This document shows, one piece after another, positions 7,236 through 15,265 of a stretch of 64,000 nt of DNA. The stretch is from Aequorivita vladivostokensis (GTDB taxonomy: Bacteria; Bacteroidota; Bacteroidia; Flavobacteriales; Flavobacteriaceae), in the NCBI RefSeq assembly GCF_000952855.1, contig NZ_JSVU01000009.1, positions 62,001 through 126,000 of the forward strand, in the 5' to 3' direction. The translations under genes and the position numbers were made by a program. The number at the start of each line of letters is the position of its first letter. Within the stretch, counting starts at the first letter, position 1. The notes below the pieces were generated by a model. The model worked only from the letters and a program-made list of their open reading frames with translations, did no database searches and was not told the DNA's origin.

Positions 7236-7871
7236 CTATTTTTCAGAAATAAGGGCATAGGCACAAGTGAATTCCTCAAACTCCAGAAAATCTACATCGT
7301 ATGTTTGTTCCTTGTCCTCGTAAGTCACCGTAGCAGTGGTTTTGGTGTCATCGAGTCTAAAGTCTTCCACATAAATATGTTCCAAAAAGCTCACGCCTTT
7401 TTCGGCAAAACTTTTATAAAGTGATTCCTTCGCACACCAAACGATTGTCAGTTTTCGCATTAGGGCGTCTTCATTGGCGATGGTTCGGTATTCTTCGATT
7501 GGAGTGAATTTATGCGCTATTTTTAGGATTTTGTTGCGCTGCTTTTCAATGTCTATTCCCACTTCAATATCGCTAATGATTATCGCCGCAAAATTGAAGG
7601 AATGGGTAATGGAAATATGCTTATCGCCCGTTAAATGGGGCTTTCCGTTTTCGTCATAATACAAATCCTGGTCCGTATATCCTTCCAGAGCCATCAAATG
7701 CCGAATGCTCATAAACCCGCGACGGTGCAGGTCGCTTTTCATATTGTTTACTCGGTTTGCACAATTTTGGGTCAATTGGATTCCTTCGGAAAGTGCTTCA
7801 AAAGACTCTTCAATCTTCCAAATGAAGACTTTAGTGTGGGGATTTACTGTTATAGTTTTGTAAAGTGGCAT
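7236..7871 (-). CDS. 4'-phosphopantetheinyl transferase superfamily protein
   Basis: 211 residues. The Mg2+/CoA-binding motif VGIDIE and the downstream WCAKESLYK motif are the two signatures of Sfp/AcpS-type transferases, and the spacing between them fits the Sfp-like half-domain arrangement. A segment ISITHSFNFAAIII precedes the first motif, matching the conserved SLSHS-type region. The enzyme transfers 4'-phosphopantetheine from CoA to carrier proteins; in an organism without visible polyketide genes here, the acyl carrier protein is the simplest target. It begins divergently from ahcY, with about 90 bases between starts, and is followed by the GGGP-synthase-like gene after three bases. Confidence 0.92.
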   Translation of the reverse strand: MPLYKTITVNPHTKVFIWKIEESFEALSEGIQLTQNCANRVNNMKSDLHRRGFMSIRHLMALEGYTDQDLYYDENGKPHLTGDKHISITHSFNFAAIIISDIEVGIDIEKQRNKILKIAHKFTPIEEYRTIANEDALMRKLTIVWCAKESLYKSFAEKGVSFLEHIYVEDFRLDDTKTTATVTYEDKEQTYDVDFLEFEEFTCAYALISEK

Positions 7872-7892
7872 AAACTTTTAAAGGATATTGTG

Positions 7893-7900
7893 TACTTTTG
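7893..7900 (+). promoter_or_regulatory. Candidate -7 box of the ahcY promoter
   Basis: TACTTTTG fits the Bacteroidetes -7 consensus TAnnTTTG and lies 64 bases before the preferred ahcY start. I found no well-placed TTG -33 element, so this is a weak call. Confidence 0.4.
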
Positions 7901-7964
7901 CGGACTGAAAAACAGAAATTATTTTTAACAAATGCCCGCTTTTAAGGGTATAAATATAACAAAT

Positions 7965-9281
7965 ATGTCAACGAAAACTGTGCCTTACACGGCGTTTAAA
8001 GTAAAAGATATTTCCCTGGCAGACTGGGGAAGAAAAGAAATTGAGCTTGCCGAAGCGGAAATGCCGGGGCTTATGAGTTTGCGTGAAGAATACGGAGACG
8101 AGCAGCCTTTGAAAGGTGCGCGCATTGCGGGATGTCTTCACATGACCATTCAAACCGCGGTGCTTATTGAAACTTTAGTTGCATTGGGGGCCGAAGTTAC
8201 TTGGAGCTCCTGCAACATTTTCTCTACACAAGATCACGCTGCCGCTGCAATTGCTGCCGCTGGAATTCCGGTCTATGCTTGGAAAGGGATGACCGAGGAG
8301 GAATTTGACTGGTGCATTGAGCAAACGCTTTTCTTTGGCGAGGACCGCAAGCCGTTGAATATGATTCTTGACGATGGTGGCGATTTAACCAATATGGTCT
8401 TGGACAAATATCCAGAGCTTGCCGCTGGCGTAAAAGGTATTTCTGAAGAAACTACCACCGGTGTTCACCGTCTTTACGAGCGCGTGAAAAAAAGAACCTT
8501 GCCAATGCCGGCTATAAACATTAACGATAGCGTTACCAAAAGTAAATTCGACAACAAATACGGTTGCCGCGAAAGTGCCGTTGATGCCATCCGCCGTGCT
8601 ACTGACATTATGATGGCAGGAAAACGTGTGGTTGTTTGCGGTTATGGCGATGTGGGCAAAGGAACTGCCGCTTCGTTTAAAGGTGCGGGAAGTATCGTTA
8701 CCGTTACCGAAATTGACCCCATTTGTGCGCTACAAGCTGCAATGGACGGATTTGAAGTAAAAAAATTGGAAACCGTTGTTGGCAATGCTGATATTGTAAT
8801 TACGACAACTGGAAACAAAGACATTGTTCGCGGAGAGCATTTTGAAGCGATGAAAGACAAAACCATCGTTTGTAACATTGGGCATTTTGACAATGAGATT
8901 GCTGTAGCTTGGTTGAAGAAAAACCACGGCAACACCCATGTTGAAATTAAGCCACAGGTGGATAAATACACCATCAACGGAAAGGACATTATCCTTCTGG
9001 CCGAGGGCCGTTTGGTAAACCTTGGTTGTGCTACGGGTCACCCAAGTTTTGTGATGAGCAACAGTTTTACCAACCAAACTTTGGCGCAAATCGAGCTTTG
9101 GAAAAATGGCGAAAACTATGAAAACGAAGTTTATATGCTTCCAAAGCATTTGGATGAAAAGGTTGCGAAACTTCACCTTGAGAAAATCGGGGTTGAACTT
9201 ACCGAGCTTACTGAAGAACAAGCCGAATACATTGGCGTTACTGTTGAAGGGCCGTTTAAGCCTGAGTATTATAGATATTAG
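7965..9281 (+). CDS. ahcY: Adenosylhomocysteinase (S-adenosylhomocysteine hydrolase)
   Basis: 438 residues from the ATG at 7965 ([15 protein letters not shown]), which matches the family N-terminus better than the in-frame ATG at 7932. It hydrolyses S-adenosylhomocysteine to adenosine and homocysteine, relieving product inhibition of methyltransferases. Visible motifs: the substrate region [17 protein letters not shown], the [17 protein letters not shown] segment, the NAD-binding [21 protein letters not shown] and the C-terminal [10 protein letters not shown] with its conserved Lys and Tyr. The length is that of bacterial enzymes without the 40-residue insert. A methionine-type aminotransferase and omega-amidase follow downstream, which suggests a loose methionine-metabolism neighbourhood. 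Confidence 0.98.
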   Translation: MSTKTVPYTAFKVKDISLADWGRKEIELAEAEMPGLMSLREEYGDEQPLKGARIAGCLHMTIQTAVLIETLVALGAEVTWSSCNIFSTQDHAAAAIAAAGIPVYAWKGMTEEEFDWCIEQTLFFGEDRKPLNMILDDGGDLTNMVLDKYPELAAGVKGISEETTTGVHRLYERVKKRTLPMPAININDSVTKSKFDNKYGCRESAVDAIRRATDIMMAGKRVVVCGYGDVGKGTAASFKGAGSIVTVTEIDPICALQAAMDGFEVKKLETVVGNADIVITTTGNKDIVRGEHFEAMKDKTIVCNIGHFDNEIAVAWLKKNHGNTHVEIKPQVDKYTINGKDIILLAEGRLVNLGCATGHPSFVMSNSFTNQTLAQIELWKNGENYENEVYMLPKHLDEKVAKLHLEKIGVELTELTEEQAEYIGVTVEGPFKPEYYRY

Positions 9282-9306
9282 ACGTTAGATTTTAGACCTT
9301 AGATTG

Positions 9307-9336
9307 AAACCCTTGCAACTGTGTGAGGGTTTTTTT
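9307..9336 (+). terminator. Rho-independent terminator of ahcY
   Basis: AAACCCT and AGGGTTT pair around a loop of about a dozen bases and are followed by a T-run on the plus strand. Just before it, at 9281-9305, is a short direct-repeat tract of TTAGA units. Confidence 0.75.
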
Positions 9337-9388
9337 ATTGAAAAATATTTAACTTTTAAAAAGCCAAGATTATTCATACTTTAAGTGA

Positions 9389-9859
9389 ATGATTTATGAA
9401 GAAGAAAAAATAAAAGTCCCAAGATTCAATGAAGAATCCGGCTTCTACACCACAAAAAAGCGCTCAAAAATGATGGGCAAAATTCGTGGGAAGAATACCA
9501 AGCCGGAACTGCTCTTTAGAAAAGCGCTTTGGAAAAAAGGTATCCGGTATCGCGTGGATAGCAAAATACTGCCAGGAAAACCCGATGTTTCCATCCAAAA
9601 ATACAAACTTGCCATTTTTATTGACGGCGAGTTTTGGCACGGTTACAATTGGCCCGAAAGAAAGGAGACTTTAAAAAGCAACCGCGGTTTTTGGATTCCA
9701 AAAATAGAACGAAATATGCAGCGCGACCGCGAAGTGAACAAACAACTCGAAGAAATGGGCTATACCGTGTTTCGGTTTTGGACCAGCGAAATAAAGAACA
9801 ACCTCAACAAATGCATCAACGATATTTTGGTGTATATAAATACTGGACAAAATGATTAA
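9389..9859 (+). CDS. Vsr-like (very short patch repair) DNA mismatch endonuclease without zinc ligands
   Basis: 156 residues, the same length as E. coli Vsr, and alignable along most of it: KRSKMMGKIRGKNTKPE, LPGKPDVS, AIFIDGEFWHG, FWIPKIERNMQRDRE and a final VFRFWTSEI strand. Candidate catalytic residues Glu40, Asp66, His84 and Asp113 are present. The structural zinc site of E. coli Vsr (Cys66, His71, Cys73, Cys117) is absent, since the equivalent segment reads EFWHGYNW and the last Cys is Ser. Vsr nicks T:G mismatches produced by deamination of 5-methylcytosine and normally accompanies a cytosine methylase, but none is encoded in this window. It overlaps the aminotransferase gene by eight bases and sits between metabolic genes, suggesting acquisition. 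It could instead be a DUF559-type nuclease; I favour Vsr. Confidence 0.82.
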   Translation: MIYEEEKIKVPRFNEESGFYTTKKRSKMMGKIRGKNTKPELLFRKALWKKGIRYRVDSKILPGKPDVSIQKYKLAIFIDGEFWHGYNWPERKETLKSNRGFWIPKIERNMQRDREVNKQLEEMGYTVFRFWTSEIKNNLNKCINDILVYINTGQND

Positions 9860-10991
9860 CTCAAAATTACCCAATATTGAAACCTCCATCTTCGCCAAAA
9901 TGAGCAAAATGGCGGCAGACCACAACGCCTTAAACCTCTCGCAGGGATTTCCAAATTTCCCCAGCGACCCCGCTTTAAATGCCCTGGTGGACCAAGCGAT
10001 GAGCGACGGTTATAACCAATATGCCCCAATGCCCGGAGATTTTGGGCTGCGGATGGAAATTTCAAAGAAAATCGAAACTCTCCACGACCGTTTTTATAAT
10101 CCCGAAACCGAAATCACGATTACTGCGGGAGCCACACAGGCTATTTTCACAATAATCGCGGCTACAATTAGCAAGGGGGATGAAGTGATTATTTTCACCC
10201 CAGCTTATGATTGTTACGCGCCAACAGTGGAATTGTTCGGCGGAAAGATTGTCCCAATTCAACTTAAACCTCCTTTTTATAGTGTGGATTGGCAGCAAGT
10301 TGCGGATATGATTTCTTCCAAAACGAAAATGATTATCATCAACTCGCCACACAATCCAAGTGGGATGCTGTTTTCAAAAGAAGATATGCTCGAATTACAA
10401 GATTTGGCAGAAAAAAATGATTTGTTGGTTTTAAGCGATGAAGTTTACGAACACATCATTTTCGATGGCAATGTGCATCAAAGTGCATCGAAATTTGAAG
10501 CTTTGGCGGAGCGAAGTTTTGTAACGGCTTCCTTCGGAAAAACATTCCACAATACGGGCTGGAAAATGGGCTATTGCGCCGCTCCTGAAAACTTGATGAA
10601 GGAATTTCAAAAAGTGCATCAATTCGTAGTTTTCTGCGTAAACCACCCCATCCAAAAAGCATTGGCAACTTACTTAAAAGACGAAAATCATTATTTGAAA
10701 CTTTCGAATTTCTATCAGCAAAAGCGCGATTTTTTTCTGCATTTAATGGAAGGTTCCAATTTCAAAATTGTTCCTTCAAAAGGCACGTATTTCCAAATGC
10801 TCGATTTTTCGGAAATTTCAACTGAAAACGATATCGCTTTCGCGGAAAGACTTACGAAAAAACACAAGATTGCGACCATTCCCACTTCTGTTTTCAACGA
10901 AGGCAGAAAAGATTTTAAACAGATTCGGGTTTGCTTTGCCAAAACCGATGAAACGCTTGCGGAAGCTGCAAAAATCCTTCGCGAATTATAG
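9852..10991 (+). CDS. Methionine-type aminotransferase (PLP class I/II, YbdL/kynurenine aminotransferase-like)
   Basis: 379 residues, fold type I. The N-terminal NALNLSQGFPNFPSDP segment, the substrate region YNQYAPMPGDFGLR, NSPHNPSGM, SDEVYEHI and the PLP lysine in SFGKTFHNTGWKMGY match the YbdL and kynurenine aminotransferase/glutamine transaminase K group. These enzymes pass the amino group of methionine or glutamine to keto acids such as the methionine-salvage product. A YafV-type omega-amidase follows after about 50 bases, the usual partner that hydrolyses the ketoglutaramate or ketosuccinamate formed. The start overlaps the Vsr-like gene by eight bases, so translation may be coupled. 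Confidence 0.92.
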   Translation: MINSKLPNIETSIFAKMSKMAADHNALNLSQGFPNFPSDPALNALVDQAMSDGYNQYAPMPGDFGLRMEISKKIETLHDRFYNPETEITITAGATQAIFTIIAATISKGDEVIIFTPAYDCYAPTVELFGGKIVPIQLKPPFYSVDWQQVADMISSKTKMIIINSPHNPSGMLFSKEDMLELQDLAEKNDLLVLSDEVYEHIIFDGNVHQSASKFEALAERSFVTASFGKTFHNTGWKMGYCAAPENLMKEFQKVHQFVVFCVNHPIQKALATYLKDENHYLKLSNFYQQKRDFFLHLMEGSNFKIVPSKGTYFQMLDFSEISTENDIAFAERLTKKHKIATIPTSVFNEGRKDFKQIRVCFAKTDETLAEAAKILREL

Positions 10992-11043
10992 GATTATTTT
11001 GTATGTTGGTATTAAAAGGAAACCGTACTTTTAAAAGAAAAAA

Positions 11044-11820
11044 ATGAAAACCGATTTAAAAATAACGCTTGTTCAAAGTGAACTAATTTGGGAAAACGCA
11101 TCGGCCAACAGGGAATTGTTTTCAAAAAAATTCCAAACCTTTGAAGGGGAAACGGATTTGATAGTCCTGCCCGAAATGTTCACTACCGGATTTTCGATGA
11201 ATGCCAAAAAACTTGCCGAACCCAATGACGGCGAGAGTTTAAACTGGATGATTTCCGAAGCCCGGAAACACAACTGCGCCATTACCGGCAGCGTGATTAT
11301 TTCAGAAAATGACAAATTCTATAATCGCCTCTTTTTCGTTTTGCCCGATGGCACTTATGAAAAATACGACAAAAAGCACACCTTCACCTTGGCGAAGGAA
11401 AATGAAACATACACCGCAGGTAACGAGCGTTTAATCGTAAATTTCAAAGGCTGGAAAATCTGCCCGCTTATTTGTTACGACCTGCGTTTTCCCGTGTGGT
11501 CCAGAAATACTGAGGATTATGACGTTTTAATTTATGTAGCCAACTGGCCAAAAGTGCGTACCGTTGCTTGGGATACGCTGCTTCGCGCACGCGCCATTGA
11601 AAATATGAGCTACTGCGTGGGCGTAAACCGCGTGGGTTTTGACGGCAATGATCACGAATATGTGGGCCATTCGGCGGTTTATGATGTTTTGGGAAAACAG
11701 GTTTCCCCTTCCGCTTTTGATGAGTTTATTGAAACCGTAACTTTATCCAAGGAGCACATTGAGAGCAACCGGAAGCATTTACAGTTTTTGAATGATCGCG
11801 ATAAATTTACTTTAACCTAA
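11044..11820 (+). CDS. Omega-amidase YafV-like nitrilase-superfamily hydrolase
   Basis: 258 residues. The nitrilase triad is visible: Glu in VLPEMFTTGF, Lys in KKHTF and the nucleophilic Cys in LICYDLRFPVW. GVNRVGFDGN and YVGHSAVYD near the end are also typical of YafV. Omega-amidases convert 2-oxoglutaramate or 2-oxosuccinamate to the keto acid and ammonia, pulling forward the transamination by the upstream aminotransferase. The ATG follows an A-rich leader (AGAAAAAA) typical of the phylum. Its 3' end overlaps the convergent Ig-like lipoprotein gene by 14 bases. Confidence 0.92.
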   Translation: MKTDLKITLVQSELIWENASANRELFSKKFQTFEGETDLIVLPEMFTTGFSMNAKKLAEPNDGESLNWMISEARKHNCAITGSVIISENDKFYNRLFFVLPDGTYEKYDKKHTFTLAKENETYTAGNERLIVNFKGWKICPLICYDLRFPVWSRNTEDYDVLIYVANWPKVRTVAWDTLLRARAIENMSYCVGVNRVGFDGNDHEYVGHSAVYDVLGKQVSPSAFDEFIETVTLSKEHIESNRKHLQFLNDRDKFTLT

Positions 11821-13411
11821 AAGTTTCATTCAAGCTCCAATTGGCACGTATTTCGAGTTGCGTAGGGTAATAGATAATTCGCTCGGGCTCCCTGCGGTTT
11901 AGGAAGCTGCCGGGGTCCCACCTCCCGTTTTCATTGGTATCGTAAATAATTCTGAGGAAATATTTATTCGGCGAAAGCGCTTCGAAAAACACCTCCCTAT
12001 TTTCCGAAAGATATTCTGAGGTTACCAAATTGTATTTGGCATCCAATAACTGCACAATTACGGGAAACCGTTCCACATTTTGCAAGCTAAGGTTCAAGGT
12101 GCCGTAATCGCTTTCCAATCGGGTGTTTACGTTAAAAGTGAGGGTGTCATTCGTCTTCTCAAAAAAATCTGTCAGCGCTCCTGGAAAGAGTTTTATCAGA
12201 TAGCTTTGGTCTTCGGTTTTTGGAAAAGATACTTCGGCCCAGTTGTACTTTTTATTTAGTTTAACAGTCGTTTCAACAAAAGAAGAATCTTTCGCCATTA
12301 CTTGAAATTGTTCGGCATCAAAGGTTACAAGCGGCGTATTGGCGCGCAGTTTAAAAGTATCCTTCAATTTTAAGGTTCCGGTTTTCAATGCAGAAATAGT
12401 CAATGAATCTTTAAATAGCTCGCGCATTCGCACGGTAGCGGTATCAATAAAACTTCCGTTAGTCACTTTAAAAATCAGTGAATCTGTTTCAATGGCAGGC
12501 TTAAACCAATAATGCAATGTGTCCTTTTTTTCATCTTTAAAAACTGCGGAAGTATACTCTTCTTGCATTTCAGAAAGCATTTCAATATTTAAAGTGTCCG
12601 CACGACCCTCATACCCGAAAACGATATGGTTTTTACCTACTTGGCTTGCCCTTCCAAACTTATATTCGGGTGTTTCCTTAAAAAGTGTGAGCGTATAAGT
12701 TGAATCTGTGGGGAGAGTAATCAGTTCTCTCTCAAAACCTATTTTGTCGTTTTGCGGCTGAAAGATATAATCGTTGTTCTTTTCCTTCAATGCCAAAAGC
12801 AGGTATTTTCCTTCCTTTAAATTGGTGAGTTCAAAAACTCCCGTACTGTCTTTGGTAACGGTTATGTAAGTTGGTTTTTCAGAATAAATAATGGAGTCGG
12901 TAAAAGTTTCATTTACTTCATAAAGCATTACAGTGGTTGGAATTTCCGGGGCAATAAACTCTGCATCCCTCACCCGTCCCGAAAGTTTTAGACTGTCAAT
13001 ATAACTCCCCGTGGAAAAAATGTATTTGTAGTAATCAAACTTGTTCTCCTCATTATTGTCCACAATACTGTTTCCAAAGTTGAAGGAATAGGTAGTGTTC
13101 GGCTTTAGCGTATCAAGTATCTTAATCTTTAGGGTTTTTGAGGTGCTCAGCGGCGTGATGATGGGCGCATACTTCATCGGTGGCGAAATGATGAGCTCTT
13201 TGTTTACATCCTTCAGTTTTATGTATTCATCAAACCTGATTTCTATTTCGTCGCCCGTAAAATTAGTGGTGTAATTCTCTGGACTGCTCCTTACAATTAC
13301 TGGGGGAATGGTATCCCGCGGCCCGCCCGATGGAGATCCTTTTTTTGCACAGTCAACGAATGACAAAATCATCAAAAAAGCTATGGGAATGTAAAGCAGG
13401 CGGTGTTTCAC
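11807..13411 (-). CDS. Ig-like domain (Big_5 type) lipoprotein
   Basis: 534 residues. A lipoprotein signal (LLYIPIAFLMILSFVDC, lipidated Cys near residue 21) is followed by KKGSPSGGPRDTIPPV, the usual beginning of a Bacteroidetes lipoprotein family with an N-terminal SbsA/Big_5 Ig-like domain (about 30-135: PPVIVRSSPENYTTNFTGDE to KYIFSTG). The remainder consists of predicted beta-sandwich repeats without catalytic motifs that I can recognise. It ends with ENGRWDPGSFLNRREPERI, which resembles the calcium-binding NGxxD loop seen in the family. Expected location is the outer membrane, facing the periplasm or the surface. Function unknown. It converges with the omega-amidase gene and lies downstream of comF. 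Confidence 0.85.
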   Translation of the reverse strand: MKHRLLYIPIAFLMILSFVDCAKKGSPSGGPRDTIPPVIVRSSPENYTTNFTGDEIEIRFDEYIKLKDVNKELIISPPMKYAPIITPLSTSKTLKIKILDTLKPNTTYSFNFGNSIVDNNEENKFDYYKYIFSTGSYIDSLKLSGRVRDAEFIAPEIPTTVMLYEVNETFTDSIIYSEKPTYITVTKDSTGVFELTNLKEGKYLLLALKEKNNDYIFQPQNDKIGFERELITLPTDSTYTLTLFKETPEYKFGRASQVGKNHIVFGYEGRADTLNIEMLSEMQEEYTSAVFKDEKKDTLHYWFKPAIETDSLIFKVTNGSFIDTATVRMRELFKDSLTISALKTGTLKLKDTFKLRANTPLVTFDAEQFQVMAKDSSFVETTVKLNKKYNWAEVSFPKTEDQSYLIKLFPGALTDFFEKTNDTLTFNVNTRLESDYGTLNLSLQNVERFPVIVQLLDAKYNLVTSEYLSENREVFFEALSPNKYFLRIIYDTNENGRWDPGSFLNRREPERIIYYPTQLEIRANWSLNETFRLK

Positions 13412-13490
13412 TTAGTATTCTTTAAAATTTTGTGGCGCTGCGGCGCGGGTTCAAAATTAAACAATATGTAGCAACAATTTACAAATAACT

Positions 13491-14153
13491 TTAGGCTACT
13501 GCAATTGTGGCGATGCTTATACTTACATTTTCACCTTTCAGCAGTTGGAGCGCGCATTTTTCCAGTGTGGCGCCCGTGGTTATTATATCGTCAACCAATA
13601 AAACGTGCTTGTTATTTATTGCTTCCAGATTTTGGATTGAAAAAACCTCTTCGGCCTCAAAACGCAGTATTCGGGTTTTGAAAACCTGTGAGCCCGATTT
13701 TGAAATTTTTATCAAAACATCGTCGCGGTAGGGAACATCCAAGGCTTTTGCTATTTCATTTCCAAAACCTTCCACTTGGTTAAACCCACGCTTTTTCAAT
13801 TTCTGTTTGTGGAGCGGGACCGGAATCACCAGATCTATTTCTTTATAGCAATCAATTTCAGATAATTCTGCTCCTAACCATTTTCCGAAGAAATAACTTA
13901 TTTCCTTTCTGCCCCTGTATTTTAGGTTGTGCAGCAATTGCTGTGTCAAACCCCTTTTCTGAAAATACGCCAAGGCCGTGGCATTTTGCACCAGAAATCT
14001 TCCGTAGAATTTATCTTTTAGGCCGGAGTTTCCTGTTTTGTGAAATGAAGCGATGGGCAGCGAATGGACACATTCAGTACATAATACATCTTCCTGTTTC
14101 AGCAATTGTTGCTTACAGCCTGCGCAAACCTTCGGAAACAGTAGATTTAACAT
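13491..14153 (-). CDS. comF: ComF family phosphoribosyltransferase-like protein
   Basis: 220 residues. An N-terminal zinc finger (CAGCKQQ, then LCTECVHSL) is followed by a phosphoribosyltransferase fold with the conserved IPVPLHKQKLKKRGFNQ segment and the PRPP loop VLLVDDIITTGATLEKC. ComF proteins are needed for natural DNA uptake in several bacteria, probably at the inner membrane with a helicase, though the family is widespread and its biochemical role is unsettled. The length and both domains are normal. It is divergent from the coiled-coil membrane protein gene at 14237; both starts lie within an 83-base gap. Confidence 0.93.
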   Translation of the reverse strand: MLNLLFPKVCAGCKQQLLKQEDVLCTECVHSLPIASFHKTGNSGLKDKFYGRFLVQNATALAYFQKRGLTQQLLHNLKYRGRKEISYFFGKWLGAELSEIDCYKEIDLVIPVPLHKQKLKKRGFNQVEGFGNEIAKALDVPYRDDVLIKISKSGSQVFKTRILRFEAEEVFSIQNLEAINNKHVLLVDDIITTGATLEKCALQLLKGENVSISIATIAVA

Positions 14154-14236
14154 ATTTTAAGAATTTTTACCATTTTGTAAACGTTTGTTAAAGAAATACC
14201 TACCTACTTTTACCACCTAAACTTAACTTATTAATT

Positions 14237-15124
14237 ATGAGTACTGAAAACGAAAACAATAGTGGCAAATTCAAGATTCTGATTGGGGTTCTTTCAGTCT
14301 TGCTTATTGCGCTGGCCGTCTATACTGTTACCCTCTTTAACGATAGTAAAAATACGGTATCAAATCTAGAGATGCAAAAGGCAGACATTGAGCAGGAACT
14401 TGAAGGACTGATTGCCAATTATGATGAAGTTATCAAGGATAATGAATTGAAAGATAAAGACCTATTGGCTGCCCGAGAGCGAATTACCATTCTATTAGAT
14501 TCAGTGAAAGATGCCCAAGCCAATGTGGCCCTTATTGCGAGATACAAAGCTGAAGTGGGAAGACTTAAGCAGGAACGTGCCATGCTTTTTAAACGTGCCG
14601 ATAGTTTGATTGCCGCAAACCAACGACTGGCTATGGAACGCGACAGCACCTCGACCGAGCTTCAAAACACACGAATGGTGGTAGATTCGGTAAGCCAAGA
14701 AAATATGGCCATGAACGAAACCATTAAAAAAGGATCTATCGTAAAAGCAACCGACCTTCGCGGAGAAGCGGTAATCATTAGAAACAGCGGAAAAGTGGTT
14801 GATACCAAACGCGCCAGCCGAGCCGATAAGATTAGAGCCTGCTTTACTTTGGCGCCCAACGCAATCGCACAAAAAGGTGATAGAACTTTATATGTTCAGG
14901 TTATAAACCCCCGCAATAAAATGATGGGCGATGATGCTGTAAAGCAATTTGAAGAAAAAAACATCAACTATAGCAGCTCCACGAACGTATTTTATGAAAA
15001 TGATGAACTGGACGTATGCATTTTGGTAAATTCCAAGGAATCCGATCTTATAGAAGGACGCTACACCATCAATCTTTTTGACGGTCCAAATTTAGTTGGA
15101 ACCACTACCATGGAGCTTAAATAA
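14237..15124 (+). CDS. Membrane-anchored coiled-coil protein, Bacteroidetes-specific
   Basis: 295 residues. A short polar N-terminus precedes one transmembrane helix (about 13-33, ILIGVLSVLLIALAVYTVTL). A long heptad-like coiled coil follows from about 38 to 170, rich in Glu, Lys, Leu and Gln, and then a compact C-terminal domain of about 120 residues (KATDLRGEAVIIRNSG to TTTMELK) with a beta-rich pattern. The anchor orientation suggests that the bulk lies in the periplasm. I recognise it only as a conserved hypothetical protein of this phylum; no enzymatic motif is visible. It lies between comF (divergent) and glyQS (same strand, separated by a terminator). Confidence 0.75.
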   Translation: MSTENENNSGKFKILIGVLSVLLIALAVYTVTLFNDSKNTVSNLEMQKADIEQELEGLIANYDEVIKDNELKDKDLLAARERITILLDSVKDAQANVALIARYKAEVGRLKQERAMLFKRADSLIAANQRLAMERDSTSTELQNTRMVVDSVSQENMAMNETIKKGSIVKATDLRGEAVIIRNSGKVVDTKRASRADKIRACFTLAPNAIAQKGDRTLYVQVINPRNKMMGDDAVKQFEEKNINYSSSTNVFYENDELDVCILVNSKESDLIEGRYTINLFDGPNLVGTTTMELK

Positions 15125-15174
15125 AGGCTCGTTAATTTCCTTGAATAAGGAAGTTGATTTCAGAAATAGACTTT

Positions 15175-15205
15175 AAAACCATTGCTTTATGGGCAATGGT
15201 TTTTT
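15175..15205 (+). terminator. Rho-independent terminator
   Basis: AAAACCATTGC pairs with GCAATGGTTTT around TTTATGG and runs into a T-tract, ending the transcript of the coiled-coil protein gene before glyQS. Confidence 0.85.
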
Positions 15206-15265
15206 CTTTGTAAAAAAACACGTTCCCATCTTCGGGAGTTAAGGGGCATTTCCTATTTTTGCGCT

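Noticed and set aside
9856-10065. Open frame on the minus strand within the aminotransferase gene
   Set aside because: Antisense shadow of a conserved coding region with no recognisable protein pattern.
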